From assembly GCF_030687535.1 (NCBI RefSeq), contig NZ_CP117437.1, forward strand, positions 1,881,501 through 1,945,500: 64,000 nucleotides of DNA, in the 5' to 3' direction. This DNA is from Pseudomonas sp. FP2335 (GTDB taxonomy: Bacteria; Pseudomonadota; Gammaproteobacteria; Pseudomonadales; Pseudomonadaceae). Position 1 is the stretch's first letter, and every line of letters begins with the position of its first letter. Under the pieces are notes generated by a model, which worked only from the letters and a program-made list of their open reading frames with translations, did not search any database and was not told the origin of the DNA. The translations under genes and the position numbers were made by a program. This document shows, one piece after another, positions 1 through 8,520 of the stretch.

Positions 1-374
1 TCTTCAAACTGGCGATTGGCACCAAACAGGAAATCGCTGATGGGGCGGTAGGTACTTTCCTTGCGTGGCCGATTGACGTCAGCCAGTACCACGCCGTTGT
101 TATCGACCAGACGGGCGCGGATGATCGCAGGGGATTGCAGCAGGCCCAGGGTCAGCTCTTGCGCCAGTTCGGCGTCGATGTTGTAGGCGATACGTGACGC
201 GGGGTTGTGGCTGATTTCGAGCAACGAGCGTATTTCACGGTTGATGGATGCGTCTTCGCTGGCATAATCAATGCCGATTTGGATCAGACTGAGCAAGGTT
301 CCCAAGACGAAACCGACCAGCACAGTCAATCTGGCTTGTTTATAAGACAAGCGGTGGGCGAACTTGATATCCAT
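1..374 (-). CDS. Membrane signalling protein, N-terminal part only (cut by window edge)
   Basis: Only the first 124 codons are present; the gene continues off the left edge. The product starts MDIKFAHRLSYKQ and has one clear transmembrane segment at about residues 16-34. After it comes a soluble, probably periplasmic, stretch with a NREIRSLLEIS helix and the motif ARLVDNNGVVLADV, which is typical of sensor domains. This layout resembles the N-terminus of Pseudomonas membrane-bound GGDEF/EAL proteins, but no catalytic domain is visible here, so the assignment is inference. It is transcribed divergently from the DUF815 ATPase gene. Confidence 0.6.
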   Translation of the reverse strand, partial: MDIKFAHRLSYKQARLTVLVGFVLGTLLSLIQIGIDYASEDASINREIRSLLEISHNPASRIAYNIDAELAQELTLGLLQSPAIIRARLVDNNGVVLADVNRPRKESTYRPISDFLFGANRQFE

Positions 375-536
375 TGAGTGTTGAACCACTTCACGTTTCC
401 CTTCGCCCGGCAAGCATAGCTGAACATCCACCGGCTCTGGCTTGCCCGGCATTAATCGTTTTTACGCAGCCTCGTGTGTTTTGCCGCGGGGCTGCCAATA
501 CGCCATCTTTTGCAAGAACTTGCCAGAGGAATAATC

Positions 537-1427
537 GTGGATTCTCGATTGAATGCCTTTCTTGAGCGGGCCGATGCCGTACTCGCCCGGCTCGAACCTT
601 TGTTGCCCGCGCCGCGCCAAACCATCGACTGGAGCCACTGCCTGGCTGCCCGCTGGCAGCGTGAAGGCCGCACTGGTTACTTGCTGCCGCTGGAAGTCAG
701 CCTGGATATGCGCCTGTCCGATCTGATCGGCGTGGACAAGCAACGGGAAACCCTGGCGCGCAATACCCAGCAGTTTCTCGACGGCCTGCCTGCCAACCAT
801 GCGTTGTTGTGGGGGTCGCGCGGCACCGGCAAGTCGTCCATGGTCCGCGCCTTGCTGGCCCAGCATGCAGCGGCCGGCCTGCGCTTGATCGAGATCGAAC
901 GCGACCACCTGGCCGACCTGCCGCGTGTGGTCGAGCAGCTGCTCAAGCTGCCGCAACGCTTCATCCTGTTCTGTGATGATCTGTCGTTCGAAGCGGGCGA
1001 GGGCGACTATCGCGTGCTCAAGAGCGTGCTCGATGGGTCCCTCGAGCAGGCGCCGGAAAACGTGCTGCTGTACGCCACGTCGAACCGTCGTCACCTGGTA
1101 CCGGAAAACCAGAGTGACAACGACAACTGGAAACGTGTGGACGGTGAGTTGCACCCCAGCGAGGCGGTGGAAGACAAGATCGCGCTGTCCGACCGTTTTG
1201 GCCTGTGGCTGTCGTTCTATCCGTTCACCCAGGAACACTTCCTGGATGTGGTTGAGCACTGGATCGGCGAACTGGCGGGCAAGGCCGGCCTGCCGTGGCA
1301 ACGTGACGAAGCGCTCGACATCCTCGCCGTGCGCTGGGCCACCGGACGCGGCAACCGCAACGGCCGTTGCGCATATCAATTCGCCCGTTACTGGGTGGGC
1401 CTCAAATTGCTGGAGCGTCAACCATGA
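537..1427 (+). CDS. DUF815-family AAA+ ATPase
   Basis: A 296-residue P-loop ATPase of the DUF815 family, whose cellular role is not established. The Walker A motif GSRGTGKSS lies at about residues 93-101 and a Walker B-like FILFCDDLSFE at about 142-152. A sensor-like ATSN follows, and NRNGRCAYQFARYW ends the domain. I chose the GTG at 537 because AGAGGA sits six bases upstream. An in-frame ATG at 474 has no ribosome binding site and would overlap the promoter region. The stop overlaps the next start (ATGA), so the gene is probably translationally coupled to the methionine sulfoxide reductase. Confidence 0.85.
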   Translation: MDSRLNAFLERADAVLARLEPLLPAPRQTIDWSHCLAARWQREGRTGYLLPLEVSLDMRLSDLIGVDKQRETLARNTQQFLDGLPANHALLWGSRGTGKSSMVRALLAQHAAAGLRLIEIERDHLADLPRVVEQLLKLPQRFILFCDDLSFEAGEGDYRVLKSVLDGSLEQAPENVLLYATSNRRHLVPENQSDNDNWKRVDGELHPSEAVEDKIALSDRFGLWLSFYPFTQEHFLDVVEHWIGELAGKAGLPWQRDEALDILAVRWATGRGNRNGRCAYQFARYWVGLKLLERQP

Positions 1428-1909
1428 TCGATCTACAACACGCCGGCACCGGCCTCGACGGCTATGCCATGCTGTGTGCGCAACTGGAGTCGCTGCTCGC
1501 CGATGAACGTGACTTCATCGCCAACAGTGCGCAGTTTTCTGCGTTCCTGTTCAACCAGTTGGACGACCTCAACTGGGCCGGTTTCTACCTCAACCGCAAT
1601 GAAGAGTTGGTGCTGGGGCCGTTCCAGGGTCAGATCGCCTGTGTGCGTATTCCGTTTGGCCGTGGTGTGTGCGGCGCCGCAGCCGCCTCGCGGCAAACCC
1701 AGCGGGTGGAAGATGTGCATGCGTTCCCGGGGCATATCGCGTGCGACAGTGCCTCCAACAGTGAGTTGGTGGTGCCACTGGTCAAGGATGGCCAGTTGAT
1801 CGGCGTTCTCGACCTCGACAGCCCGTCACTGGCGCGTTTTACCGAGCAGGACAGCGTTGGCATCGAGCAATTGGCGGCGATTTTCCTGCGTTTGACCGAC
1901 TGCCCATAA
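1424..1909 (+). CDS. Free methionine-(R)-sulfoxide reductase (GAF domain)
   Basis: A 161-residue single GAF-domain protein of the YebR/fRMsr family, which reduces free methionine-(R)-sulfoxide in the cytoplasm with thioredoxin-type electron donors. The three family cysteines are present at residues 73, 83 and 107. Their spacing of 10 and 24 matches Cys84, Cys94 and Cys118 of the E. coli enzyme. The motif GPFQGQIACVRIPFGRGVCG is characteristic. It overlaps the upstream ATPase gene by four bases. Residue conservation suggests an active enzyme. Confidence 0.92.
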   Translation: MIDLQHAGTGLDGYAMLCAQLESLLADERDFIANSAQFSAFLFNQLDDLNWAGFYLNRNEELVLGPFQGQIACVRIPFGRGVCGAAAASRQTQRVEDVHAFPGHIACDSASNSELVVPLVKDGQLIGVLDLDSPSLARFTEQDSVGIEQLAAIFLRLTDCP

Positions 1910-1925
1910 CACCATCGCGCTTTTC

Positions 1926-2016
1926 GTGGCGAGGGAGCCTGCTCCCGCTGGAATGCGCAGCGCTCCCCGGTTTTGGCGCCGCTACGCAGCCCAGCGGGAG
2001 CAAGCTGCCTCGCCAC
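1926..2016. repeat. REP-like inverted repeat
   Basis: Two 26-base arms (starting GTGGCGAGGGAGC and ending GCTGCCTCGCCAC) are inverted copies with about two mismatches, separated by about 39 bases. It lies in the convergent gap between the fRMsr gene and the hybrid kinase gene. This is a different sequence class from the GTGGGAGC-type elements elsewhere in the window. Confidence 0.75.
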
Positions 2017-2018
2017 AA

Positions 2019-5000
2019 CTAGAGGTTATCCCGGCGATTCAGCTCATTGAGCTGGGTTTGCAGTACCCGCTCCAGTTCAAGCATGCATTTTTCCAGAGCC
2101 TTGATACCTGTTTCGATCGTGGCCCGGTCCTCACCCGCTGCGCAGGCCTGTTCCAGGGCTTCACATTGCCCGGCCAACACGCTGGCCTGCACAATGCGCG
2201 CAGCACCCTTGATCTTGTGGGCCTGCTCGATGATGTCATGGGTTGCGGCCTCGCGTGCAAGCAAGGCGACCAGCTCCTGGCGATCACGGCCGCTGCTGCT
2301 CAGTAGCTCCTCCAGCAGGCGCCGGCTCAGTTGCGGGTCGCCTCCGGTGAGCGCGTCCAGGCTGCCGAGGTCCAACTTGAGGCCCGATGGCTGCGGGCAT
2401 ATCTGCGCCAGTTGCCGCTCCAGTGCCGTCAGGCTGATCGGTTTGAACAGGCAATCGTCCATGCCCGCTTCAATGCAGCGCTGTCTCTCCTCGGGCTGGG
2501 CGTTGGCGGTAAAACCCAGCACTACGCAAGGGCGCAGTTGTTCGCGCTGTTCGTACTCACGAATCGAGCGGGTCAACTCGTAGCCGTTCATGATAGGCAT
2601 GTTGCAGTCGGCGATCACCAGGTCGAAGCGTTCCTGGCGCCAGGCCTGAAAGCCGGCAGCACCGTGCGAGGCCGCGGTGAACTGGTGCCCCAGGTAACCC
2701 AGTTGCTGGCACATCAGCAAGCGGTTCGCCGGGTGATCGTCCACCACCAATACGTTGAGCACCGGGGCAGGCGCCGGCGCCACCGGCTTGAGTTCATTCA
2801 CCGCCTCGACTGGCTGCAGGCGCGACATTTTCAGGCTGACATGCACCTGGGTACCGACCATCGGTACGCTGCTCAGGCTCAGGGTGCCGCCCATCATTGC
2901 GCACAAGCTGCGGCAGATGACCAGCCCCAGTCCTGCGCCGCTGCGGGCCAAATGCCCCGAGTTGTCCGCCTGGGCGAAGGGTTCGAACAACCGCAGTTGG
3001 TCGTCGCGGTTGATGCCGATACCGGTGTCCTCCACCACCAGCTTCATTTCGACTTGCTGCGCGACCTCGGTGTCCAGTAATTCCACGCGGATCTTTACCT
3101 GACCGCGTTCAGTGAACTTGATGGCATTGCTGACCAGGTTGGACAGCACCTGCTTGAAGCGCAACGGGTCGATCAGCACATCGTGGTCATCACACTCAGG
3201 CTTGAACTCCAGCAGCAGGCTCAGGGTTTTCTGGCGCGCCAGGCCGTCGAATACCCGCACCACCGATTCGATCACTTCCTTGAGGTTGACGCGCTCGGGG
3301 GCCAGGCTCAGGCGGCCGGATTCGATGCGGGCGATGTCGAGGATGTCGCCGATCAGTTCCAGCAAATCCTTGGCCGAGTTGTAGGCCACCTCGATTGCCG
3401 GACGGTCCAGGTGCCCTTGGTCGGCACGTTTTAGCGTCAGCTCCAGCATACCGATCACCGCATTCATCGGCGTACGGATCTCGTGGCTCATGGTTGCGAG
3501 AAAAGTGCTTTTCGCCCGATTGGCCTCGTCGGCGCGCTCCTTGGCCGTGCGCAGTTCATCGAACAGCTGGCGCCGCTCGCTGATGTCGATCCAGCCGCCG
3601 ATGACGCCTCGGACCTCGCCCGTCGAATCGCGGTAAGGCAGGATCCAGTGGTAGATCGTCAGTTTCTTGCCGCGGATGTGCAGCGACCGATCCAGGATCA
3701 ACGGGTCGCCTTGCGCCACAACGCGCTGGTAGTCGGCGTGATATTGAGCGGCCTCTGTTTCGAGTGCCGTGCTGATCTGGAGCGCACTTTTGCCGATCAC
3801 GTCCTCGCGTTTGACGTCGAACGCTTGCAGGTAGCTGTCGTTACAGGTTTGCAGCAGGCCCTTGCGGTCACGCACGTAAATCGGATGGGGCGTTTCGTTG
3901 ACCAGTGCGCGCATGAACTCGAACTGGTCGTTGAGTGCGCGCTCGGCCATCTTGCGATGCTTGATCTGCCGGCGCATGTAGGCGTTCCAGGCCAGGGAAA
4001 TCAATAGCAGCAGGCCAGTGCCGAGAATGATCTTGGCGATCAGGTCGTGGTAGTTGCGCCAGTAACTGTCGGACGCGGCGGTGTAGCCGCGCCACCGGCT
4101 GTTGATGACGCCCAGCTCATCCGGGGCGATGCTGAGCAGGGCCTTGTCGATAATCGACGTGAGTTCGGTGGCCCTGCGGGATGTCGCCAGCGCGAACGTG
4201 GCCGGCGCGGTGCCGATGCTGGAGCTGATCTGAATCTTGTCCTGGAACATCGGTGACGACAGCAAGTAGTTGGCGATCACCAAGGTGTTTACGGCGCCGT
4301 CCACGTGCCCTTGTACCAACAGCTCGGTGGATTTGAAGGTGTCACCGGTCTCTACCAGTTGAATCCGCGGATAGCGTTCGCGCAGGAACTTTACCAGCGG
4401 GCTGCCCTGGGTGACCGCCAGGCGCTTGCCTTCCATCGCGTCCAGGCCGTTCGGCGTCCGGTCTTCCTTGCGCGTCAACATCACGTAGGAGTTTTCGAGA
4501 TAGGGCCGGCTGAAGTTCAGTTGGGCCTCCCGCTCGGTGCTTGGAACGATGGCACCGATCATGTCGGCCTTGCCGGTGTTGATCTGGTCGATCGTTGCGT
4601 TCACATCGCGCTCGCGCTGGAGTTCGAAGCGCAACCCGGTGCGCAGGCGGATCAGCTCCAGCAGGTCGGCGGTGATGCCGCGAAAATTGCCGTCGGCATC
4701 GAAGAAGGACAACGGTGCGAAGGTTTCGTTGACAACCACCTTGACCACCGGGTGATCGTTCAGCCAGCGCTCCTCGCGTTTGCTCAGTTGCAGCTTCTGG
4801 TCGGTCAGCAGGATGTCGCTGCCGGCACTCCAGCGCTTGGCAATGCTCTCGCGTTCGTTGGTGGGCACCTTTGCCAGCACTGAATCGACAATGCCCTGCA
4901 GCATGTGCTGGTCCTGGCGCATGGCAAAGCTGAAACCATGGGCCTCGTGCTTCCCGAAATTGGCCATGCGGATATTTTTCAGGTAGCCCTTGTTGATCAT

Positions 5001-5672
5001 GTAGTGAGTGGAAATGGTATCGCCGAGAAACACATCCGCCTGATCGAATGCCACCGCATTCAACGCATTCTGGTACGACGGGTAGGCGCGGATCAGGGCC
5101 TTGGGGTACAGCTTCTGCACTTCGTCCAGTGGCAGGTAGTGATAGACCAGACTTAACCGTAGCCCTGCGAGGCCATCTGTGAGGCTGCGGGTTTCACCCT
5201 CGCGGGTGACCAGCACCGGTTGATCCACCGCATACGGCGCGGAAAGGCTGAGCAGGGGGTTGGCGGCCTCAAAGCCATTGGAGGTGCCGAGCAGGTCGAT
5301 CTCCCCCGATTCGAGTGCCTGGATGGACGCTTCCCGTGATGGGTAGCGCAAGACCTTGACCGGCATCGACAAGGCTTTGGCCAGAATCCCGGCATAATCG
5401 GCGGTCAGTCCTTCGTAGTCACGCCCACTGGATGTGAGGTCGAAGGGCGGGTAGTCAGGGAGTGCCGTGCCCAGCACCAGCTCGCGTTTGTTCTGCAACC
5501 ACTGGCGCTGGGTCTTGTCCAGAGAGGTGTCCAGTTGGACGGACCCTGCGCGGCTCAATAAGGTGAAGTGTTCCGGCTCCGGTTGAACAGCGAGCACAGT
5601 GGTGCTCAAGCACACGCCTGCGCTCAATACAATCAAATAATCCTTTATACGCCTGGGCATCCGCTTTCTCAC
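2019..5672 (-). CDS. BvgS/RocS-like hybrid sensor histidine kinase
   Basis: An unorthodox 1217-residue sensor kinase. Order of parts: signal or membrane segment (residues 11-29), two tandem periplasmic solute-binding domains (about 55-285 and 300-525), a transmembrane helix (about 545-562), a PAS domain (about 585-700), and a HisKA domain with MSHEIRTPMN (His730). An HATPase domain follows with NLVSNAIKF, EDTGIGI and GAGLGL. Then come a receiver domain with phosphoacceptor Asp1022 (ADCNMPIMNG) and an HPt domain with AHKIKGAAR (His1152). All relay residues are intact. The GTG start overlaps the stop of the response regulator gene (GTGA). An ATG four codons later is an alternative. The input ligand is unknown. 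Confidence 0.93.
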   Translation of the reverse strand: MRKRMPRRIKDYLIVLSAGVCLSTTVLAVQPEPEHFTLLSRAGSVQLDTSLDKTQRQWLQNKRELVLGTALPDYPPFDLTSSGRDYEGLTADYAGILAKALSMPVKVLRYPSREASIQALESGEIDLLGTSNGFEAANPLLSLSAPYAVDQPVLVTREGETRSLTDGLAGLRLSLVYHYLPLDEVQKLYPKALIRAYPSYQNALNAVAFDQADVFLGDTISTHYMINKGYLKNIRMANFGKHEAHGFSFAMRQDQHMLQGIVDSVLAKVPTNERESIAKRWSAGSDILLTDQKLQLSKREERWLNDHPVVKVVVNETFAPLSFFDADGNFRGITADLLELIRLRTGLRFELQRERDVNATIDQINTGKADMIGAIVPSTEREAQLNFSRPYLENSYVMLTRKEDRTPNGLDAMEGKRLAVTQGSPLVKFLRERYPRIQLVETGDTFKSTELLVQGHVDGAVNTLVIANYLLSSPMFQDKIQISSSIGTAPATFALATSRRATELTSIIDKALLSIAPDELGVINSRWRGYTAASDSYWRNYHDLIAKIILGTGLLLLISLAWNAYMRRQIKHRKMAERALNDQFEFMRALVNETPHPIYVRDRKGLLQTCNDSYLQAFDVKREDVIGKSALQISTALETEAAQYHADYQRVVAQGDPLILDRSLHIRGKKLTIYHWILPYRDSTGEVRGVIGGWIDISERRQLFDELRTAKERADEANRAKSTFLATMSHEIRTPMNAVIGMLELTLKRADQGHLDRPAIEVAYNSAKDLLELIGDILDIARIESGRLSLAPERVNLKEVIESVVRVFDGLARQKTLSLLLEFKPECDDHDVLIDPLRFKQVLSNLVSNAIKFTERGQVKIRVELLDTEVAQQVEMKLVVEDTGIGINRDDQLRLFEPFAQADNSGHLARSGAGLGLVICRSLCAMMGGTLSLSSVPMVGTQVHVSLKMSRLQPVEAVNELKPVAPAPAPVLNVLVVDDHPANRLLMCQQLGYLGHQFTAASHGAAGFQAWRQERFDLVIADCNMPIMNGYELTRSIREYEQREQLRPCVVLGFTANAQPEERQRCIEAGMDDCLFKPISLTALERQLAQICPQPSGLKLDLGSLDALTGGDPQLSRRLLEELLSSSGRDRQELVALLAREAATHDIIEQAHKIKGAARIVQASVLAGQCEALEQACAAGEDRATIETGIKALEKCMLELERVLQTQLNELNRRDNL

Positions 5673-6292
5673 ACTAGCGCGTTTCGTTTTGCCAACTCGA
5701 TAAGTTCTACCAAGGATTTGGCCTTTAATTTTTGCATGAGCCTCTTTTTATAAGTGCTGACGGTCTTGTTGCTTAGAAACATGCCTTTGGCAATTTCCTT
5801 GTTGGTGCGGCCTTGTGCAAAAAGTTGCAAAACCATCAGTTCCCGGTCATTAACCGATTTGAATAGTTCAAGTTCATGGGAGTGACTTTCCGAGCCTGCG
5901 GCGTTCAATGCCTGGCTGGGGAAATAGTTATAACCGGATAATACGGCGCGGATGGCGCTGAGCAGTTCGCTCAGGTCGCCTTCCTTGCACACATAGCCGT
6001 CGGCACCCGAGCGCATGCAGCGTGTGGCAAAGAGCGTAGGGGACTGCGCGGTCAGGACGAGGGTCTTCATCTGGGTGTTCATCGCGTTGAATCGGCACAA
6101 CACTTCAAGCCCATCGAGTTTCGGAATACTGATGTCAAGAATGATCAAGTCCGGAAGGCATTCACGGACCATTTGTATCGCATCACAACCATTATCCGTT
6201 TCACCGACGACTTTGTAGCCTTCGTGCTCCAACAACATTCGAATTGCCAACCTTATAACGGGGTGGTCATCGATAATGAAAACTGAGTTCAT
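5669..6292 (-). CDS. LuxR/NarL-type response regulator (BvgA/RocA-like)
   Basis: A 207-residue DNA-binding response regulator. The receiver domain shows FIIDDHP and the phosphoacceptor Asp53 in LIILDISIPKLDG. A C-terminal helix-turn-helix of the LuxR type spans about residues 143-200 (NKEIAKGMFLSNKTVSTYKKRL). I chose the ATG giving MNSVFIIDDHP, with GGAATG upstream, over an earlier in-frame ATG that adds a non-conserved leader. It is co-transcribed and coupled with the hybrid kinase downstream, which is its likely phosphodonor. Targets are unknown; BvgA and RocA homologues often control adhesins. Confidence 0.93.
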   Translation of the reverse strand: MNSVFIIDDHPVIRLAIRMLLEHEGYKVVGETDNGCDAIQMVRECLPDLIILDISIPKLDGLEVLCRFNAMNTQMKTLVLTAQSPTLFATRCMRSGADGYVCKEGDLSELLSAIRAVLSGYNYFPSQALNAAGSESHSHELELFKSVNDRELMVLQLFAQGRTNKEIAKGMFLSNKTVSTYKKRLMQKLKAKSLVELIELAKRNALV

Positions 6293-6549
6293 AATCACAT
6301 TCCATGCAAGTGCAAATAAAGCGGGCACATTAGCTCAGAAGATGTGGTGTGAGCATGAAGCCTGGTGGCAGCAGATACAAAACAAGAATGTTCCTACATC
6401 AAAAAAGGCTGAGACCTACAGGTCATCAGGATTTATGGCTGGCTGTGTCAGTGTGTCGATGGCTGCAGGGTGGGAATGTTGCGGTCAGGATGGCGAGGTT
6501 GGCTTTGTACTGGTTATTTTCTTATGTGTTGATGTTTAAATTCCTACGG

Positions 6550-6945
6550 CTACAAGTCAGATATTGGATTAAGTAGTGCTGAAAGTTCGTTGCCGTTCAA
6601 CGGTTTTGACAAGTAACCCAGTAACGGCAAGTGACGTTGTTGCGCTTGAATATAGAGTTTTGATAATTCGAGTAGGGACAGGCTGCTGAGCAACACCGCT
6701 GCGCTGATGAACCCACGGCGGCTGGCTATTTCGACCAGTTCCAGCCCCGGCAGGTCCGGCAGGCATTGGTCGCAGAGCAACAGGTCGAAAGGCGTTTCGG
6801 AGCGGCTCATCTGACGGACCGCCTGTTCGGCGTTTTCCGCCAGGGTCTGCTGCGTGAAACCGAAGCTTTTGAGCAGGCACTGAGTCGCGATGAGCTGAAA
6901 GGGATGGTCCTCCACCAACAGGATACGCAGGTGATGTTCGGGCAT
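6550..6945 (-). CDS. Stand-alone receiver-domain protein
   Basis: A 131-residue protein consisting of one receiver domain and nothing else. It has acidic residues in LLVEDHP, phosphoacceptor Asp59 in LLLCDQCLPDLPG, a Ser at the usual Thr position (LLSS, Ser88) and Lys114 in YLSKPLN. It lacks the EAL output domain found in RocR, the third partner of the RocS/RocA system in P. aeruginosa, although the N-terminal LRILLVEDHPFQ is RocR-like. It is upstream of and collinear with the response regulator and kinase genes. A GTG twelve bases earlier is an alternative start. It may act as a phosphate sink or a protein-interaction output. Confidence 0.82.
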   Translation of the reverse strand: MPEHHLRILLVEDHPFQLIATQCLLKSFGFTQQTLAENAEQAVRQMSRSETPFDLLLCDQCLPDLPGLELVEIASRRGFISAAVLLSSLSLLELSKLYIQAQQRHLPLLGYLSKPLNGNELSALLNPISDL

Positions 6946-7117
6946 AAAAGGGCACACACTGAGTCAAGCGTCGTGGGTTGGGGCGTAGGAATTACTCGCC
7001 AGATCGGCCAGAAACGTGCGTGATTATTCTTCGAGTGAGTGTGCGAATTCGATCAGGCCGCTCTGTTCCCATCGTAGGGCGATTCCTTTCAGGGAACAGG
7101 CGGCTGGATAGACAGGA

Positions 7118-8449
7118 TTACTGAGGGCTGGAACGCCCCGTCATCTCCCGTGCCATTTCGGTGGCGTAGCTGTCGGTCATGCCGGCGATAAAGTCGATCA
7201 TGCGTAGAAACGAGGCGTGTAATGGCCACGCCGGATTGGGCGCGCTGTTGCCCAGCAGGTCGAGAATACGCCGGTTCTTGAACGAAGGCGTGCGTCCGCC
7301 ATGCTGCTCCAGCGCAGCGCCGCAGAAGGCGTTCAGGAGGATCTCCAGGGTGGTGTAGGCGCCGATCTCATGCAGGGTCTTGCGCTTGTCCTGAAAGATT
7401 TTCTTGCGTGCCATGTCCTTGGCGTCGAGCACGCAGCGTTTGGCCGGACCGTGCATATGCTCCACCAGGTCCCCTGGCAGGGTGCCCGCAAGCAAGGCAT
7501 CTTGTTGTTCGACAAAGGCCTGCGCCGCTGCGTTGGTCAGGTGTTCGATGGCCTTGCCGCGCAGGATCGCCAGTTTGCGTCGGCGCGAGTCGTCGGGGCC
7601 CAATTGGCGATAGGTTTGCGGCAGGTCGTCGCCCACCAGGTCAAGCAACAGCGACTCGACTTCGGCGTATTGCAACAGGTCCATTTCCAGGCCGTCTTCG
7701 AGGTCGATCAACGCATAGCAGATGTCGTCGGCGGCCTCCATCAGATAGACCAGCGGATGACGCGCCCAACGTTGTTCTTCCAGTTGCGGCAGGCCGAGCT
7801 TGTGGGCGATCTGCTCAAGAATCGGCAGCTCGCTCTGGTAGCAGCCGAACTTGTGTTTCTTGTAGCCCAGGGAGTCGGCGTGGCGGGCGGTCCAGGGGTA
7901 TTTCAGGTATGTGCCGAGGGTGGCGTAGGTCAGCCGCGTGCCGCCGTCGAACTGGTGATATTCCAGCTGGGTGAGCACCCGGAACCCCTGGGCATTGCCC
8001 TCGAAATTGAGGAAGTCATTGCGCTCGGCGCTGCTCATGTCATCCAGCCAACCGCGCCCGGCGGCCTGCTGGAACCAGTGGCGGATGGCGTCTTCACCGG
8101 AGTGCCCGAACGGCGGGTTGCCGATGTCATGGGCCAGGCAGGCCGATTGCACCACCATGCCCAAGTCACTGGGGTCGCACCAGTCGGGCAGGGCGCCACG
8201 CAGGGTCTCGCCGACGCGCATGCCCAGGGAGCGGCCGACGCAACTGACTTCCAGCGAGTGGGTCAGGCGCGTGTGGATGTGGTCGTTGCTCGACACCGGG
8301 TGCACCTGGGTCTTGCGGCCCAGGCGGCGGAACGCGCCGGAGAAAATGATGCGGTCGTGGTCTTTGTGAAACGGGCTGCGCCCCAGTTCTTCCGGGCTGT
8401 GCAGGGGTTTGCCAAGGCGTTCGCGGGTCAGCAGGGTGGGCCAATCCAA
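7118..8449 (-). CDS. dgt: Deoxyguanosinetriphosphate triphosphohydrolase
   Basis: An HD-superfamily hydrolase that splits dGTP (or other dNTPs) into the deoxynucleoside and triphosphate, acting in dNTP pool balance. Motifs include [11 protein letters not shown] near the N-terminus, [15 protein letters not shown] (the HD metal-binding pair) and the [19 protein letters not shown] segment. I chose the TTG start because GGAGAG lies about nine bases upstream and the product is then 443 residues, the usual length for Pseudomonas dGTPase-like proteins. An upstream ATG would add a poorly conserved basic leader. It lies between the EAL gene and the lone receiver gene, all on the same strand. Confidence 0.92.
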   Translation of the reverse strand: MDWPTLLTRERLGKPLHSPEELGRSPFHKDHDRIIFSGAFRRLGRKTQVHPVSSNDHIHTRLTHSLEVSCVGRSLGMRVGETLRGALPDWCDPSDLGMVVQSACLAHDIGNPPFGHSGEDAIRHWFQQAAGRGWLDDMSSAERNDFLNFEGNAQGFRVLTQLEYHQFDGGTRLTYATLGTYLKYPWTARHADSLGYKKHKFGCYQSELPILEQIAHKLGLPQLEEQRWARHPLVYLMEAADDICYALIDLEDGLEMDLLQYAEVESLLLDLVGDDLPQTYRQLGPDDSRRRKLAILRGKAIEHLTNAAAQAFVEQQDALLAGTLPGDLVEHMHGPAKRCVLDAKDMARKKIFQDKRKTLHEIGAYTTLEILLNAFCGAALEQHGGRTPSFKNRRILDLLGNSAPNPAWPLHASFLRMIDFIAGMTDSYATEMAREMTGRSSPQ

Positions 8450-8520
8450 GGCGGGTACTCTCCGTGCGGTGAATGACCCCCCCAGCTTCCCGGTTCCGCT
8501 TCGGCGGGGCAAGCGAAAAT

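Noticed and set aside
474..536. An upstream ATG start for the DUF815 gene
   Set aside because: The added 21 residues are not protein-like and lack a ribosome binding site, while the GTG at 537 has AGAGGA properly placed.
7301..8476. A 391-codon plus-strand frame opposite dgt
   Set aside because: Shadow of dgt, whose HD motifs are intact on the minus strand.
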